Positions 52,421 to 61,019 of a stretch of 64,000 bases of DNA are shown here, piece by piece. This DNA is from JBBROS01 sp038229135 (GTDB taxonomy: Bacteria; Pseudomonadota; Alphaproteobacteria; Acetobacterales; Acetobacteraceae). The position numbers and the translations under genes were made by a program. The stretch lies in contig JBBROS010000008.1 of NCBI GenBank assembly GCA_038229135.1, positions 37,690 to 101,689 on the forward strand. Direction: 5' to 3'. The stretch's first letter is position 1. Every line of letters starts with the position of its first letter. The notes below the pieces were generated by a model. It was not told where the DNA came from. It made no database searches and saw only the letters and a program-made list of their open reading frames with translations.

Positions 52421-53445
52421 GGATGAAGCACCCCGACCGCGGCGGCCCGGCGCAGCCCATGCTGATCGCGGACGGCCTCAAGAAGCACTTCGCCATCGCG
52501 GGGGGCGGCGCCGTGCGCGCGGTGGACGGCGTGTCTTTCGCGGTCGCCAAGGGCGAGACGATCGGCATCGTGGGTGAGAGCGGCTGCGGCAAGAGCACGC
52601 TCGCCCGCCTGCTGCTCCACCTCATCCGCCCGGACGCCGGGGACCTGGTGTTCGACGGCGACAAGGTCGGCGCGCCCGATGGCATCGACCTCGGGTCGCT
52701 GCGTCGCCAGGCGCAGATGGTGTTCCAGGACAGCGCCAGCTCGCTCAACCCCCGCATGCCCGTCCGCGACAGCGTGGGCTTCGGCCCCCGCGTGCTCGGC
52801 CGCACCCGGGCCCAGGCCGCAGCCGAGGCCGATGACACGCTCCGCCGCGTGGGCCTGGACCCCGAGCTGTTCGGCCCGCGCTACCCGCACGAGCTCTCGG
52901 GCGGCCAGAAGCAGCGCGTCAACATCGCCCGGGCGCTGGCGCTGAACCCCCGCCTGGTCATCCTGGACGAAGCCGTCTCCGCCCTCGACAAATCGGTCGA
53001 GGCCCAGGTGCTCAACCTGCTCGCCACCCTCAAGCGGCAGCTCGGCCTCACCTACGTGTTCATCTCCCACGACCTGGCCGTGGTGCAGCATGTCAGCGAC
53101 CGCGTGCTGGTGATGTATCTGGGCCGCGTCGCCGAAAGCGGCCCGGCGGACCAGGTCTTCGCCACGCCGCTGCACCCCTACACCCGGGCGCTCCTGGCCT
53201 CCCGCCTCAGCATGGACCCCGAGCACCGGGTCGAGGCCGCGCCCATCACCGGGGATCCGCCGAGCCCCGCCAACCCGCCCAGCGGCTGCGGCTTCCGCAC
53301 CCGCTGCCCGCATGCCGAGGCCGTCTGCGCCGAGCACGCCCCGGCGGCACCCACCGGCCAGGCCCACGACGCCGCCTGCCACATGCTCCGCGCCGGCTCC
53401 GGCCACAGCGCGGCCCACTTGCTCGGCGCGCAGGCCGCAGCATGA
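52417..53445 (+). CDS. ABC transporter ATP-binding protein (DppF/OppF type)
   Basis: A 342-residue ATPase. Walker A GESGCGKST is at residues 53-61, the signature LSGGQKQRVNIARA and Walker B LVILDEAVSALD are present, and the C-terminal oligopeptide region ends with a Cys cluster (CGFRTRCPHAEAVC) as is usual for this type and possibly a metal site. In the family's common order OppD precedes OppF; here it is reversed. Four-base overlaps link it to both neighbours. Confidence 0.95.
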   Translation: MRMKHPDRGGPAQPMLIADGLKKHFAIAGGGAVRAVDGVSFAVAKGETIGIVGESGCGKSTLARLLLHLIRPDAGDLVFDGDKVGAPDGIDLGSLRRQAQMVFQDSASSLNPRMPVRDSVGFGPRVLGRTRAQAAAEADDTLRRVGLDPELFGPRYPHELSGGQKQRVNIARALALNPRLVILDEAVSALDKSVEAQVLNLLATLKRQLGLTYVFISHDLAVVQHVSDRVLVMYLGRVAESGPADQVFATPLHPYTRALLASRLSMDPEHRVEAAPITGDPPSPANPPSGCGFRTRCPHAEAVCAEHAPAAPTGQAHDAACHMLRAGSGHSAAHLLGAQAAA

Positions 53446-54410
53446 CCCCGCTCGCCGAACTGACCGACCTTCGCGTCCGCTTCGGCACCGGCCGGGACGC
53501 GGTGGAGGCCGTGCGCGGCGTCAGCCTCAGCGTCATGCCCGGCGAGACGCTGTGCCTGCTGGGTGAAAGCGGCTCCGGCAAGTCCGTCTCGATGCGCGCC
53601 CTCATGCGCCTCCTGCCTCCGCAGGCGAGCATCGCCGGCGGCGTCCAGGTCGAGGGCCAGGACGTGATGGCCCTCTCCGGCCAGGCCCTCCGCACGCTGC
53701 GCGGCGGCGCCGCCTCCATGATCTTCCAGGAGCCCATGACCGCGCTCGACCCGGTCTACACCGTCGGCGACCAGATCGTGGAGACCGTCCGCCAGCACCT
53801 GAACATCTCCCGAAGCGCCGCCCGCGCCCGCGCGCTCGAGGTGCTGGAGCTTGTCCGCGTGCCGGATGCCGCCCGCCGGCTGGACGCCTATCCGCACCAG
53901 CTGAGCGGCGGCCTGCGCCAGCGCGTCGTCATCGCCATGGCGCTGTCCTGCCGCCCCCGCCTGCTGCTGGCCGACGAGCCCACCACGGCGCTCGACGCCA
54001 CCGTGCAGATCCAGATCCTGGTGCTGCTCCGCTCCCTCCAGCGCGAGCTCGGCATGGGCATGATCATCGTCACGCACGACCTCGGCGTGGCAGCCGAAGT
54101 CGCGGACAAGGTGGCCGTGATGTACGCCGGGCAGATCGTGGAGCAGGGGCCGGTGCGGGACATCATGCGCCACCCGGCCCACCCCTACACCCAAGGCCTG
54201 CTCGCCTCCGTGGTTCGCGAGGGCGGGGCCGAGATCCAGGCCATCCCCGGCGCCCCGCCCGACCTGCGCCGCCCGCCGCCGGGCTGCGCGTTCGCGCCCC
54301 GCTGCCCGAGCGCCATCGACGCCTGCCTGTCCGCCATCCCGGCCGAGCTCGCGTTCGCGCCGGGCCGCACCACCCGCTGCATCCGGGTCGGCGAACGCCT
54401 GGCCGCGTAG
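53442..54410 (+). CDS. ABC transporter ATP-binding protein (DppD/OppD type)
   Basis: A 322-residue ATPase with Walker A GESGSGKS at residues 41-48, Walker B LLLADEPTTALD and the C-terminal CAFAPRCPSAIDAC cysteine cluster. In the signature the usual LSGGxxQR reads LSGGLRQRVVIAMA. It forms a heterodimeric motor with the preceding gene product. An AGGAG site then leads into the hydrolase gene ten bases on. Confidence 0.95.
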   Translation: MTPLAELTDLRVRFGTGRDAVEAVRGVSLSVMPGETLCLLGESGSGKSVSMRALMRLLPPQASIAGGVQVEGQDVMALSGQALRTLRGGAASMIFQEPMTALDPVYTVGDQIVETVRQHLNISRSAARARALEVLELVRVPDAARRLDAYPHQLSGGLRQRVVIAMALSCRPRLLLADEPTTALDATVQIQILVLLRSLQRELGMGMIIVTHDLGVAAEVADKVAVMYAGQIVEQGPVRDIMRHPAHPYTQGLLASVVREGGAEIQAIPGAPPDLRRPPPGCAFAPRCPSAIDACLSAIPAELAFAPGRTTRCIRVGERLAA

Positions 54411-54420
54411 GAGAAACCGC

Positions 54421-55131
54421 ATGGACTTCACCCCGATCGCCGGCGTCGACATGCCCGCCTGGGCCATCGCCCGCGCCATGGGCCGCCGCGGCACCGCGCA
54501 CCCCTTCGCCAACCTCGAGCCCGCCCGCACCGCGCTCGTCGTCATCGACATGCAGCTCGCCTACATGCACCCCTCCGGCGGCTACGTGGAATGCGCCGCC
54601 GCACGAGACGTGGTGCCCGCCATCAACCGCCTCGCCCATGCCATGCGCGATGCGGGCGGCCTCGTGGCCTGGGTGCAGAACACGCACGACGCGAGCTGCG
54701 AGCGCACCTGGACCGTGCAGCAGGCCATGAACACGCCCGCCAGCACCGCCCGGCGCAACGCCGCCCTGGTGGAGGGCGCCCCCGGCCACGCCCTCTGGCC
54801 CACCCTCGAGACCGCCCCCCGCGACGCCTTCGTGCTCAAACGCCGCTACAGCGCCTTCATCCCCGGTACCTGCGACCTCGAGCCCCGCCTCCGCGCCCGG
54901 GGCATCGACACCGTGCTCATAACCGGCACCCTCACCAACGTCTGTTGCGAGAGCTCGGCCCGCGACGCCATGATGCTCGACTTCCGCACCGTGATGATCA
55001 GCGACGCCTGCGCCGCCATCACCGCGGAGGAGCACAACGCCTCCCTCGCCGCCTTCTACGCCACCTTCGGGGATGTCATGGACACCGCCTTCATCACCGC
55101 CCGCCTCCCCCGCGCCGCCGAAGCTGCATGA
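54421..55131 (+). CDS. isochorismatase-like cysteine hydrolase (biuret/ureidoacrylate hydrolase type)
   Basis: A 236-residue cysteine amidohydrolase. The catalytic triad of the superfamily is visible: Asp43 in VVIDMQLAYM, Lys140 in VLKRRYSAF and Cys175 in GTLTNVCCESSARDAM, with the cis-peptide before it. Family members cleave biuret, ureidoacrylate, N-carbamoylsarcosine or nicotinamide. The neighbouring AtzG/AtzE-like pair and importer point to a carbamoyl or biuret-like amide rather than isochorismate. The precise substrate is inferred. Confidence 0.9.
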   Translation: MDFTPIAGVDMPAWAIARAMGRRGTAHPFANLEPARTALVVIDMQLAYMHPSGGYVECAAARDVVPAINRLAHAMRDAGGLVAWVQNTHDASCERTWTVQQAMNTPASTARRNAALVEGAPGHALWPTLETAPRDAFVLKRRYSAFIPGTCDLEPRLRARGIDTVLITGTLTNVCCESSARDAMMLDFRTVMISDACAAITAEEHNASLAAFYATFGDVMDTAFITARLPRAAEAA

Positions 55132-55141
55132 CGCTGCCAGC

Positions 55142-56140
55142 ATGACTCTACCCAAGGTCGCGTTCATCGGCACGGGCGGCACCATTGCCTCCCTCGGCGC
55201 CCACCCGCTCGACGTGCAGGACTACGGCGCCACGGGCAACCGCATGCACGCCGACGAGATCGTCGCGATGTTCCCGGACCTCGCCCGCGTGGCGGATGTG
55301 GTCCCCATCCGCTACCGCAACATCATCAGCCCCGGGATCGGCTTCGAGGACTGGCGCGCCCTCGCGCTGGCCTGCGACCAGGCCGTGGCCGACCACCCCG
55401 GGCTCGCCGGCATCGTCATCGGCCACGGCACCGCCTCGCTCGAAGAGACGGCCTACATGCTGAACCTGGCGGTGAAGGTGAGCATTCCCGTCGTCGTCGT
55501 CGGCTCCCAGCGCCCCCCCTCCGCGCTCGGCAGCGACGCCGGGCCGAACCTGGTGGCCGCCCTCCGCACCGCCGCGAGCCCCGCGGCCCGGGGCATGGGC
55601 GTGCTGGTGGTGCTGAACGACGAGATCCATGCGGCCCGCGAAGTCACGAAGACCAGCACGCTCCGCCTGCAAACCTTCCGCTCGCCCGATTTCGGCGTGC
55701 TCGGCCATGCCGACGGGGACCGCGTGGCGTTCTACCGCGCCCCCCTCCGCCGCCGTGCGCCGGACACGGAGTTCGACCTCCGCCCGCTCGAGGCGCTGCC
55801 CCGGGTGGACATCGCCTATGCCTACACGGGGTCCGACGGCACGGCGGTCCGCGCCTTCGTGGCGGCCGGCGCGCGCGGCATCGTCTCGGCCGGGTTCGCG
55901 CCGCACTTCCCGACGCCCGCCGACACCGACGCCCTGGCCGAGGCCGCCCGCGCCGGCATCGTCGTCGCCCTCTCCACCCGCGCCGGCAGCGGCCGCGTCT
56001 TCCGCACCGGGAGGGCCCGCGACAACGGCTTCATCAGCGCCGACAACCTGAACCCGCAGAAGGCGCGCATCCTCCTCGCCATGGCGCTCGGCGTGACGAG
56101 CGACCCTGAGCGCATCAGCCAGATGTTCGAAACCTATTGA
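55142..56140 (+). CDS. asparaginase/glutaminase family protein with altered binding site
   Basis: A 332-residue type I/II asparaginase-fold protein. The nucleophile is Thr11 in GTGGTIAS and Tyr28 follows in QDYGATG. The second triad is in HGTASLEETAYML: Thr97 is kept, but the Asp that grips the amino group of asparagine (HGTDT in classical enzymes) is Ala98. The catalytic Lys region REVTKTST is present. The machinery therefore looks active, while recognition of an alpha-amino acid should be weakened, so the substrate may be a different amide. It lies in the middle of the amide operon. Confidence 0.9.
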   Translation: MTLPKVAFIGTGGTIASLGAHPLDVQDYGATGNRMHADEIVAMFPDLARVADVVPIRYRNIISPGIGFEDWRALALACDQAVADHPGLAGIVIGHGTASLEETAYMLNLAVKVSIPVVVVGSQRPPSALGSDAGPNLVAALRTAASPAARGMGVLVVLNDEIHAAREVTKTSTLRLQTFRSPDFGVLGHADGDRVAFYRAPLRRRAPDTEFDLRPLEALPRVDIAYAYTGSDGTAVRAFVAAGARGIVSAGFAPHFPTPADTDALAEAARAGIVVALSTRAGSGRVFRTGRARDNGFISADNLNPQKARILLAMALGVTSDPERISQMFETY

Positions 56141-56147
56141 GGCCCGC

Positions 56148-56351
56148 ATGGACAATGAATTCCTGGCACTGACCGAGGCCTACATCGCCACCTGGCACGG
56201 CATCGCCGCCCCCAACGACCCGGCGCGCCGCATGGCCGCCGACCTGAAGACCGTCATCGCCGCCTTCGAGGCCCAGCGCGGCCGCCTCCGCTTCGAGGAC
56301 GAGCCCAGCAGCTTCGAGGCCGCCCTGGACGCGACGAAGGAGCCCGCATGA
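56148..56351 (+). CDS. small AtzG/DUF4089-like protein
   Basis: A 67-residue acidic protein directly before the amidase gene and overlapping it by four bases (ATGA). Size, position, a helical N-terminal half (MAADLKTVIAAFEA) and a final FEDEPSSFEAALD match AtzG/DUF4089 proteins, GatC-like partners that hold the AtzE amidase together in cyanuric acid degradation. Similarity was judged by eye only. If right, it is a structural subunit of a heteromeric amidase. Confidence 0.72.
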   Translation: MDNEFLALTEAYIATWHGIAAPNDPARRMAADLKTVIAAFEAQRGRLRFEDEPSSFEAALDATKEPA

Positions 56352-57763
56352 GCCCGAACCAAATGACGCTGGTGGAGGCGGCGGACGCGGTCGCGGCACG
56401 CCAGGTCACGGCCGTGGCGCTGCTCGAAAGCTGCCTCGCCGCCATCGACGCGCACGACGACGCGGTCAACGCGACCATCTGGATCGACCGCGACGGCGCC
56501 CACCGGGCCGCCGAGGTCGCCGATGCCGCCGTTGCGTCCGGCGCCAGGCTGGGCCCGCTCCACGGCGTGCCGCTGGCGCACAAGGACATGTATTACCAGG
56601 CCGGCAAGGTCAGCACGTGCGGCTCCATGATCCGCGGCGGCTACGTGCCCGAGCGCACCGCGACCGTCATAGACCGGCTGCACGCGGCCGGGTCGATCAC
56701 GTTCGCCGGGCTGAACATGGCGGAGTTCGCGCAAAACCCGACCGGGCACAACCGCCACCATGGGGACTGCCACAACCCTTGGAACCTGCCCTACATCACG
56801 GGCGGCTCCAGCAGCGGCTCGGGAGCCGCCGTCGCCGCCCGGTTCACCTATGCGGCGCTGGGGTCGGACACGGGCGGCTCCATCCGCCTGCCCGCGGCGG
56901 CCTGCGGCGTCACGGGCCTCAAGCCCACGCAGACCCGGGTCAGCCGCACCGGCGTGATGCCGCTCAGCTTCTCGGCCGACAACGTGGGGCCGCTGACCCG
57001 CACCGCGCGGGACTGCGCCCGCATCATGGGCGTGATCGCCGGGCACGATCCGGCCGACCCCACCTGCTCCCGCGAGCCGGTGCCCGACTACGAGGCGGCG
57101 CTGACGGGCGACCTGCGCGGCATGCGGATCGGCCTCGTGACGAACCCTGGCCTGATGGGCACGGACGGCCCCGTGGTGGACGCCATCGCCGCCGCCGCGG
57201 AGGCCCTCGCCGTGCGAGGCGCCACCGTCACCCCGATCACGCTACCCTACATGGACGCGGTGCAGGCCTATGTCGGCATCGTCTCCCGCTGCGAAGGCGC
57301 CACTATCCACGCCGCCTGGATGCGCGCCCGCGCGCAAGATTACGCGACGCACCTCAGCGCCCGGCTCTACGCCAGCTACGCCATCCCCGCCGTCTATTAC
57401 ATCGAGGCGCTCTCCGCCCGCGGCCCGTTGCTGCGCGCCTTCGCCGCCGAGGTGTTCGGCGCCGTGGACGCGATCATCCTGCCCACCATCCCGACGGTGC
57501 TGCCCACCCTGGCCGAAACCGACATCGACCGCGGCCCGCCCGGCACCGAGCGGTCGTTCGTCGCAGTGTCCATCGGCACGCGGCCGTTCAACTACCTCGG
57601 CCTGCCCGCCCTCAGCGTGCCCTGCGGGTTCGACCCGGCGGGCCTGCCCGTCAGCCTCCAGATCGTCGGCCGCCCGTTTGCGGAAAAGCGGATCATGGCG
57701 ATCGGCGATGCCTACCAGCAGGAAACCGACTGGCACGCGCGCGTGCCGTCCATGGTGGCCTGA
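56348..57763 (+). CDS. amidase signature enzyme, AtzE/GatA-like
   Basis: A 471-residue amidase with the Ser-cisSer-Lys triad: Lys79 in PLAHKD, the cis-Ser in GGSSSGSG (152-159) and the nucleophile Ser178 in DTGGSIRLPA. AtzE hydrolyses 1-carboxybiuret and works only with AtzG; the small gene upstream fits that arrangement. It closes the operon of importer, isochorismatase-like hydrolase and asparaginase-like protein. Other family substrates (indoleacetamide, Asn-tRNA) are less likely here because gatB is missing. Confidence 0.9.
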   Translation: MSPNQMTLVEAADAVAARQVTAVALLESCLAAIDAHDDAVNATIWIDRDGAHRAAEVADAAVASGARLGPLHGVPLAHKDMYYQAGKVSTCGSMIRGGYVPERTATVIDRLHAAGSITFAGLNMAEFAQNPTGHNRHHGDCHNPWNLPYITGGSSSGSGAAVAARFTYAALGSDTGGSIRLPAAACGVTGLKPTQTRVSRTGVMPLSFSADNVGPLTRTARDCARIMGVIAGHDPADPTCSREPVPDYEAALTGDLRGMRIGLVTNPGLMGTDGPVVDAIAAAAEALAVRGATVTPITLPYMDAVQAYVGIVSRCEGATIHAAWMRARAQDYATHLSARLYASYAIPAVYYIEALSARGPLLRAFAAEVFGAVDAIILPTIPTVLPTLAETDIDRGPPGTERSFVAVSIGTRPFNYLGLPALSVPCGFDPAGLPVSLQIVGRPFAEKRIMAIGDAYQQETDWHARVPSMVA

Positions 57764-57769
57764 GGCCCG

Positions 57770-58561
57770 TCAGGCCCGGCGAGGCAGCGCGCCGGCCCGG
57801 CGGCCGCGCCCCGCCAGGCCGAAGCGGCGTGCCGGGGGCTTCGTGTCGGCGGAGGGCACCAGGTGGCGAGCGAGCCCACGCTCCATCCAGCCCCACAGCC
57901 GGCTGATGGCTTCCGTGATCGCCAGGTAGATCAGCGCCGCATACAGGTAGATTGTGAAGTCGAACGTGCGCGCGAAGATGAACCTGGTCTGCCCCATGAG
58001 GTCCAGCAGCGTCACGATCGCGGCCAGCGCGCTGGCTTTCACGATGCTGATCAGCTCGTTGCCCAGCGGCCGAAGCGCGATCAGCAGCGCCTGCGGACCG
58101 ACCACGTGGCGCAGCACCCGCCAGGGCGACAGCCCGAGCGCCCGCGCCGCCTCCACCTGGCCGCGCGGGACGCTCAGGATGGCGCCCCGCAGGATTTCGG
58201 CCTGATAGGCGGCTGTGTTGAGCGTGAAGGCGAACAGGCAGCAATAGAAGCTGTCCCGGAAGAACCACCAGACGTTCCACTCGCTCAGCAGCGGCCGGAT
58301 CTCGCCGGCGCCATAGTACACGATATAGAGCTGGCACAGCAGCGGCGTGCCCCGGAAGAACGTGACGTAGGCCAGCGCCGGCCAGGCCAGCACCATGCGC
58401 CGCGACATGCGCGCCCGTGCCAGCGGATAGGCCAGCACGAACCCCATCGAGCAGGACATCGCGACGACCTGCACCGTGATCCACAGCCCCGAGACCAGTC
58501 GCCACCCGTACGTGCGCAGCAGCTCGAGGTCGAGCACGGTGGCGAGCAGCCCCTCGAGCAT
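57770..58561 (-). CDS. polar amino acid ABC transporter permease (HisM/ArtM type)
   Basis: A 263-residue permease with about five membrane segments, ATFFRGTP-like LAYVTFFRGTPLLCQLYI and the coupling loop EAARALGLSPWRVLR. The ATG overlaps the stop of the other permease (TGATG); the frame is open far upstream. The last 30 residues are Arg-rich and unusual for the family. It converges on the amidase gene, seven bases apart. Confidence 0.92.
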   Translation of the reverse strand: MLEGLLATVLDLELLRTYGWRLVSGLWITVQVVAMSCSMGFVLAYPLARARMSRRMVLAWPALAYVTFFRGTPLLCQLYIVYYGAGEIRPLLSEWNVWWFFRDSFYCCLFAFTLNTAAYQAEILRGAILSVPRGQVEAARALGLSPWRVLRHVVGPQALLIALRPLGNELISIVKASALAAIVTLLDLMGQTRFIFARTFDFTIYLYAALIYLAITEAISRLWGWMERGLARHLVPSADTKPPARRFGLAGRGRRAGALPRRA

Positions 58562-59292
58562 CAGGCCACGCCCCGGGCGCGCGACCCATGGTCCTCGTAG
58601 CCCCGGTTCGCCCGGCGCTCGAGTGCTGCCTGGCCGATGGTGGAGGCGACGCTGAACGCCAGATAGACCCCCGCCGCGGCCGTGTAGAACAGCAGCGGCC
58701 GCGTGGTCGCCCGGCTCGCCTCGGACGCCGCCCGCAGCAGGTCCGTGACGGCCAGCGTCGAGATCAGCGATGTGTCCTTCACCAGGATGGTCCAGATGTT
58801 GCCCAGGCCCGGCAGCGCCACCCGACCCAGCTGCGGCAGCACCACCAGCCGGAACACCTGGCCCCGGTGCAACCCAAGCGACATCGCCGCCTCCGGCTGC
58901 CCCCGCGGCACCGCCTGCAACGACGAAACCCAGACCTCGCTGCTGTAGGCCGCGACCACGACCGAGAGCGCGATGACGCCCGCCACGAAGGCGTTCATCT
59001 CGAGCCGCCAGCCGCCGCCCATGTGGTTCGACGCCCAGTTCAGCAGCGCCTGCAGGCCAAAGTAGACGATGAACAGCGAAAGCAGGTCCGGGATGCCGCG
59101 GAAGAACGTGGTGTAGGCGGCGCACGCCCCCCGCACCACCCGGCTGCGCGACAGCTTCAGCAGCGCCAGCACGAGCCCCCCGCCAAAGCCGAGCGGGACG
59201 GTGGCGAGGCTGAGCGCCACGGTGACGAGCGCGCCCTTGACCAGCAGGGGCGCCCAGCCGTCGGCGCCGAACAGCAGTTCGAAGGCCGGCAC
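58561..59292 (-). CDS. polar amino acid ABC transporter permease (HisQ/ArtQ type)
   Basis: A 243-residue permease that begins at a GTG with PAFELLFGADGW, a familiar N-terminus of this type. It carries TTFFRGIPDLLSLFIVYF and the loop EAAMSLGLHRGQVFRLVV. It comes 33 bases after the binding protein stop and is coupled to the second permease. No ATPase of the HisP type is found with the group. Confidence 0.92.
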   Translation of the reverse strand: MPAFELLFGADGWAPLLVKGALVTVALSLATVPLGFGGGLVLALLKLSRSRVVRGACAAYTTFFRGIPDLLSLFIVYFGLQALLNWASNHMGGGWRLEMNAFVAGVIALSVVVAAYSSEVWVSSLQAVPRGQPEAAMSLGLHRGQVFRLVVLPQLGRVALPGLGNIWTILVKDTSLISTLAVTDLLRAASEASRATTRPLLFYTAAAGVYLAFSVASTIGQAALERRANRGYEDHGSRARGVA

Positions 59293-59325
59293 CGCCCCGC
59301 CTTCCCGAACCGCCTCCCCCTGTCC

Positions 59326-60114
59326 TTACTTCCCGCGGATGTCGATCTTGAAGTACTTGCCCGCGATGGTCTTGAAGGTGCCGTCCGCGTCCGCCTCGGC
59401 GATGGCCTTGTTGAACAGCGCGGCCAGGTCCTTGTCGTCCGGCCGGAACGCGGCGCCGACGCCGGGGCCGAAGATGTCGGGCGTGCGCTGGATCTTGGTT
59501 ACGATCCGGCAGCAGTTGGTGTTCTTCTCCATGAACTTCTCCGCCACCAGGATGTCCCCGGCCACGTAGTCGATCCGCCCGCTGGCCAGGTCCAGGAACG
59601 GCTCGTCCCCGCCCGGATACAGCTTCACGTCCACGCCGGGGTAGACCTTCTCGAGCCAGTTGGCATAGACGGTCGAGGACTGCGCCCCGATCGACTTGCC
59701 CTTGAGGGCAGCCGGCGAGATGTCGTCGCCCTTGATCGCGGCGCCTGCGACCATCACTGGCGCCGTTGCATAATACATGTCCGAAAACAGCACCCGCTGC
59801 GCCCGCGCCGGCGTCATGTTCATGCTGGAGACGATGACGTCGAACTTGCCGGAGAGCAGCGCCGGGATCACCCCATCCCAATCCTGGTTCTGGAAGGTGC
59901 AGGTCACCTTCATCTTGGCGCATAGCGCGTTGGCGTAATCCACCTCGAAGCCCACGATCTTGCCGCTGGAGTCCACGCTCTCGAAGGGCGGGTAGGTTGC
60001 GTCCATGCCGATGCGGACTGCGGTCCACTCCTTGGCCGCAGCCGGGCTGAGGGCCGGGGCCACGGCGAGCAGGGCGGCTGCTCCGAGCAGCGACAAGAAT
60101 TTCATGCGGGTCAT
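59326..60114 (-). CDS. polar amino acid ABC transporter substrate-binding protein, family 3
   Basis: A 262-residue Lys/Arg/Orn/His-type binding protein. The signal peptide MKFLSLLGAAALLAVAPALSPAAA is preceded by MTR. The mature protein shows IGMDATYPPFESVDSSGKIVGFEVDYANAL, TFQNQDWDGVIPALLSGKFD and a Cys pair (NCCRIVTKI) where periplasmic histidine-binding proteins have one disulfide. It heads the two-permease operon. A basic amino acid is the likely ligand. Confidence 0.93.
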   Translation of the reverse strand: MTRMKFLSLLGAAALLAVAPALSPAAAKEWTAVRIGMDATYPPFESVDSSGKIVGFEVDYANALCAKMKVTCTFQNQDWDGVIPALLSGKFDVIVSSMNMTPARAQRVLFSDMYYATAPVMVAGAAIKGDDISPAALKGKSIGAQSSTVYANWLEKVYPGVDVKLYPGGDEPFLDLASGRIDYVAGDILVAEKFMEKNTNCCRIVTKIQRTPDIFGPGVGAAFRPDDKDLAALFNKAIAEADADGTFKTIAGKYFKIDIRGK

Positions 60115-60293
60115 CGGCGTCTCCTGTTGCAGCTTCGGCCCCGTGCGGCTTCGGCAGGTCGTTCCGGCTCAACTCTTCAACGGGAGGCAGGCTCACCGCA
60201 AGCGGTGTTTAAGCAATCGCTGTGCCATAAGCGCCTTGCATCCACCCCGGCATCCGACTTTGATGCAGGGCCGTTCGTCTCCAGGAGACCGCC

Positions 60294-60896
60294 ATGCCCG
60301 AGCACGAGCCCACCACCATCCCCGCCCGGCGCGGCGCCGCCGCCCGCGTGCGCCGGGGGCAGACCGTGCGGGTCATCAACACCCATGGCGACCAGGTGGT
60401 CGACACCTGGGCCTTCAATGCGGACGACATGGCCGAGCACCTCTCGATGGAGCACACCCGCCCCGGCATCCTGAAGGTGATCCCAACGGTAGGCGACGCG
60501 CTGCTGACCAACAAGCGCCGCCCGATCCTCACGGTGCTCGAGGACAGCTCGGGCGGCGTGCACGACATGCTGATGGCCGCCTGCGACCGCTACCGCTACG
60601 AAGGGCTGGGCTGCACCGAATACCACGACAACTGCACCGACAACCTGCACGCGGCGCTACAGACCCTGGGGATGGACGTGCCGGAGACGCCGAGCCCACT
60701 CAACCTGTTCATGAACATCCCCGTCCACCCCGACGGTGCGCTCTCCTTCGACGCCCCCCGCTCGGTGCGCGGCGGCTCGGTGCTGCTCCGGGCGGAGATG
60801 GACTGCGTCGTCGCCTTTTCCGCCTGCCCGCAGGACATCCTGCCCATCAACGGCGTGGGCCACGCGCCGACAGAAGCGCATTTCGCCATCGAGTGA
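60294..60896 (+). CDS. DUF1989 (urea carboxylase-associated) family protein
   Basis: A 200-residue protein of the urea amidolyase/urea carboxylase-associated family. It shows GQTVRVINTHGDQVVDTWAFN, EHLSMEHTR, the Cys/His segment GLGCTEYHDNCTDNL that probably binds a metal, and a final VVAFSACPQDILPING. Members sit beside urea carboxylase and guanidine genes, and some act on carboxyguanidine. None of those enzymes is in the window, but the amide operon is 2.5 kb away. A CAGGAGA-type site precedes the ATG. Confidence 0.9.
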   Translation: MPEHEPTTIPARRGAAARVRRGQTVRVINTHGDQVVDTWAFNADDMAEHLSMEHTRPGILKVIPTVGDALLTNKRRPILTVLEDSSGGVHDMLMAACDRYRYEGLGCTEYHDNCTDNLHAALQTLGMDVPETPSPLNLFMNIPVHPDGALSFDAPRSVRGGSVLLRAEMDCVVAFSACPQDILPINGVGHAPTEAHFAIE

Positions 60897-60914
60897 GTCG
60901 ATCCGCACCGTTGC

Positions 60915-61015
60915 GCTCGCGGCGCTCCATCATCCCTGGCCGCAGGCGTGGCGATCCAGGGGCCGTGGGATGCAGCCCCGTCGCTTCCGGATCGCCACGG
61001 TGAGGCTCGCGATCG
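60915..61015. repeat. palindromic repeat, decayed copy 2
   Basis: CGTGGCGATCC (60947-60957) pairs with GGATCGCCACG (60989-60999) across a loop that again contains CAGGGGCC and GCCCC. The outer parts keep pieces such as GCTCGCGAT. The sequence is plainly related to the palindrome at 45.8 kb but more diverged. It separates the convergent DUF1989 and M28 peptidase genes, where it could act as a bidirectional transcription stop. Confidence 0.8.
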
Positions 61016-61019
61016 GCCT

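Noticed and set aside
48977..54410. Nickel or oligopeptide importer as a definite assignment
   Set aside because: Family 5 binding proteins cannot be given a ligand from sequence; the operon context points to amides but does not prove it.
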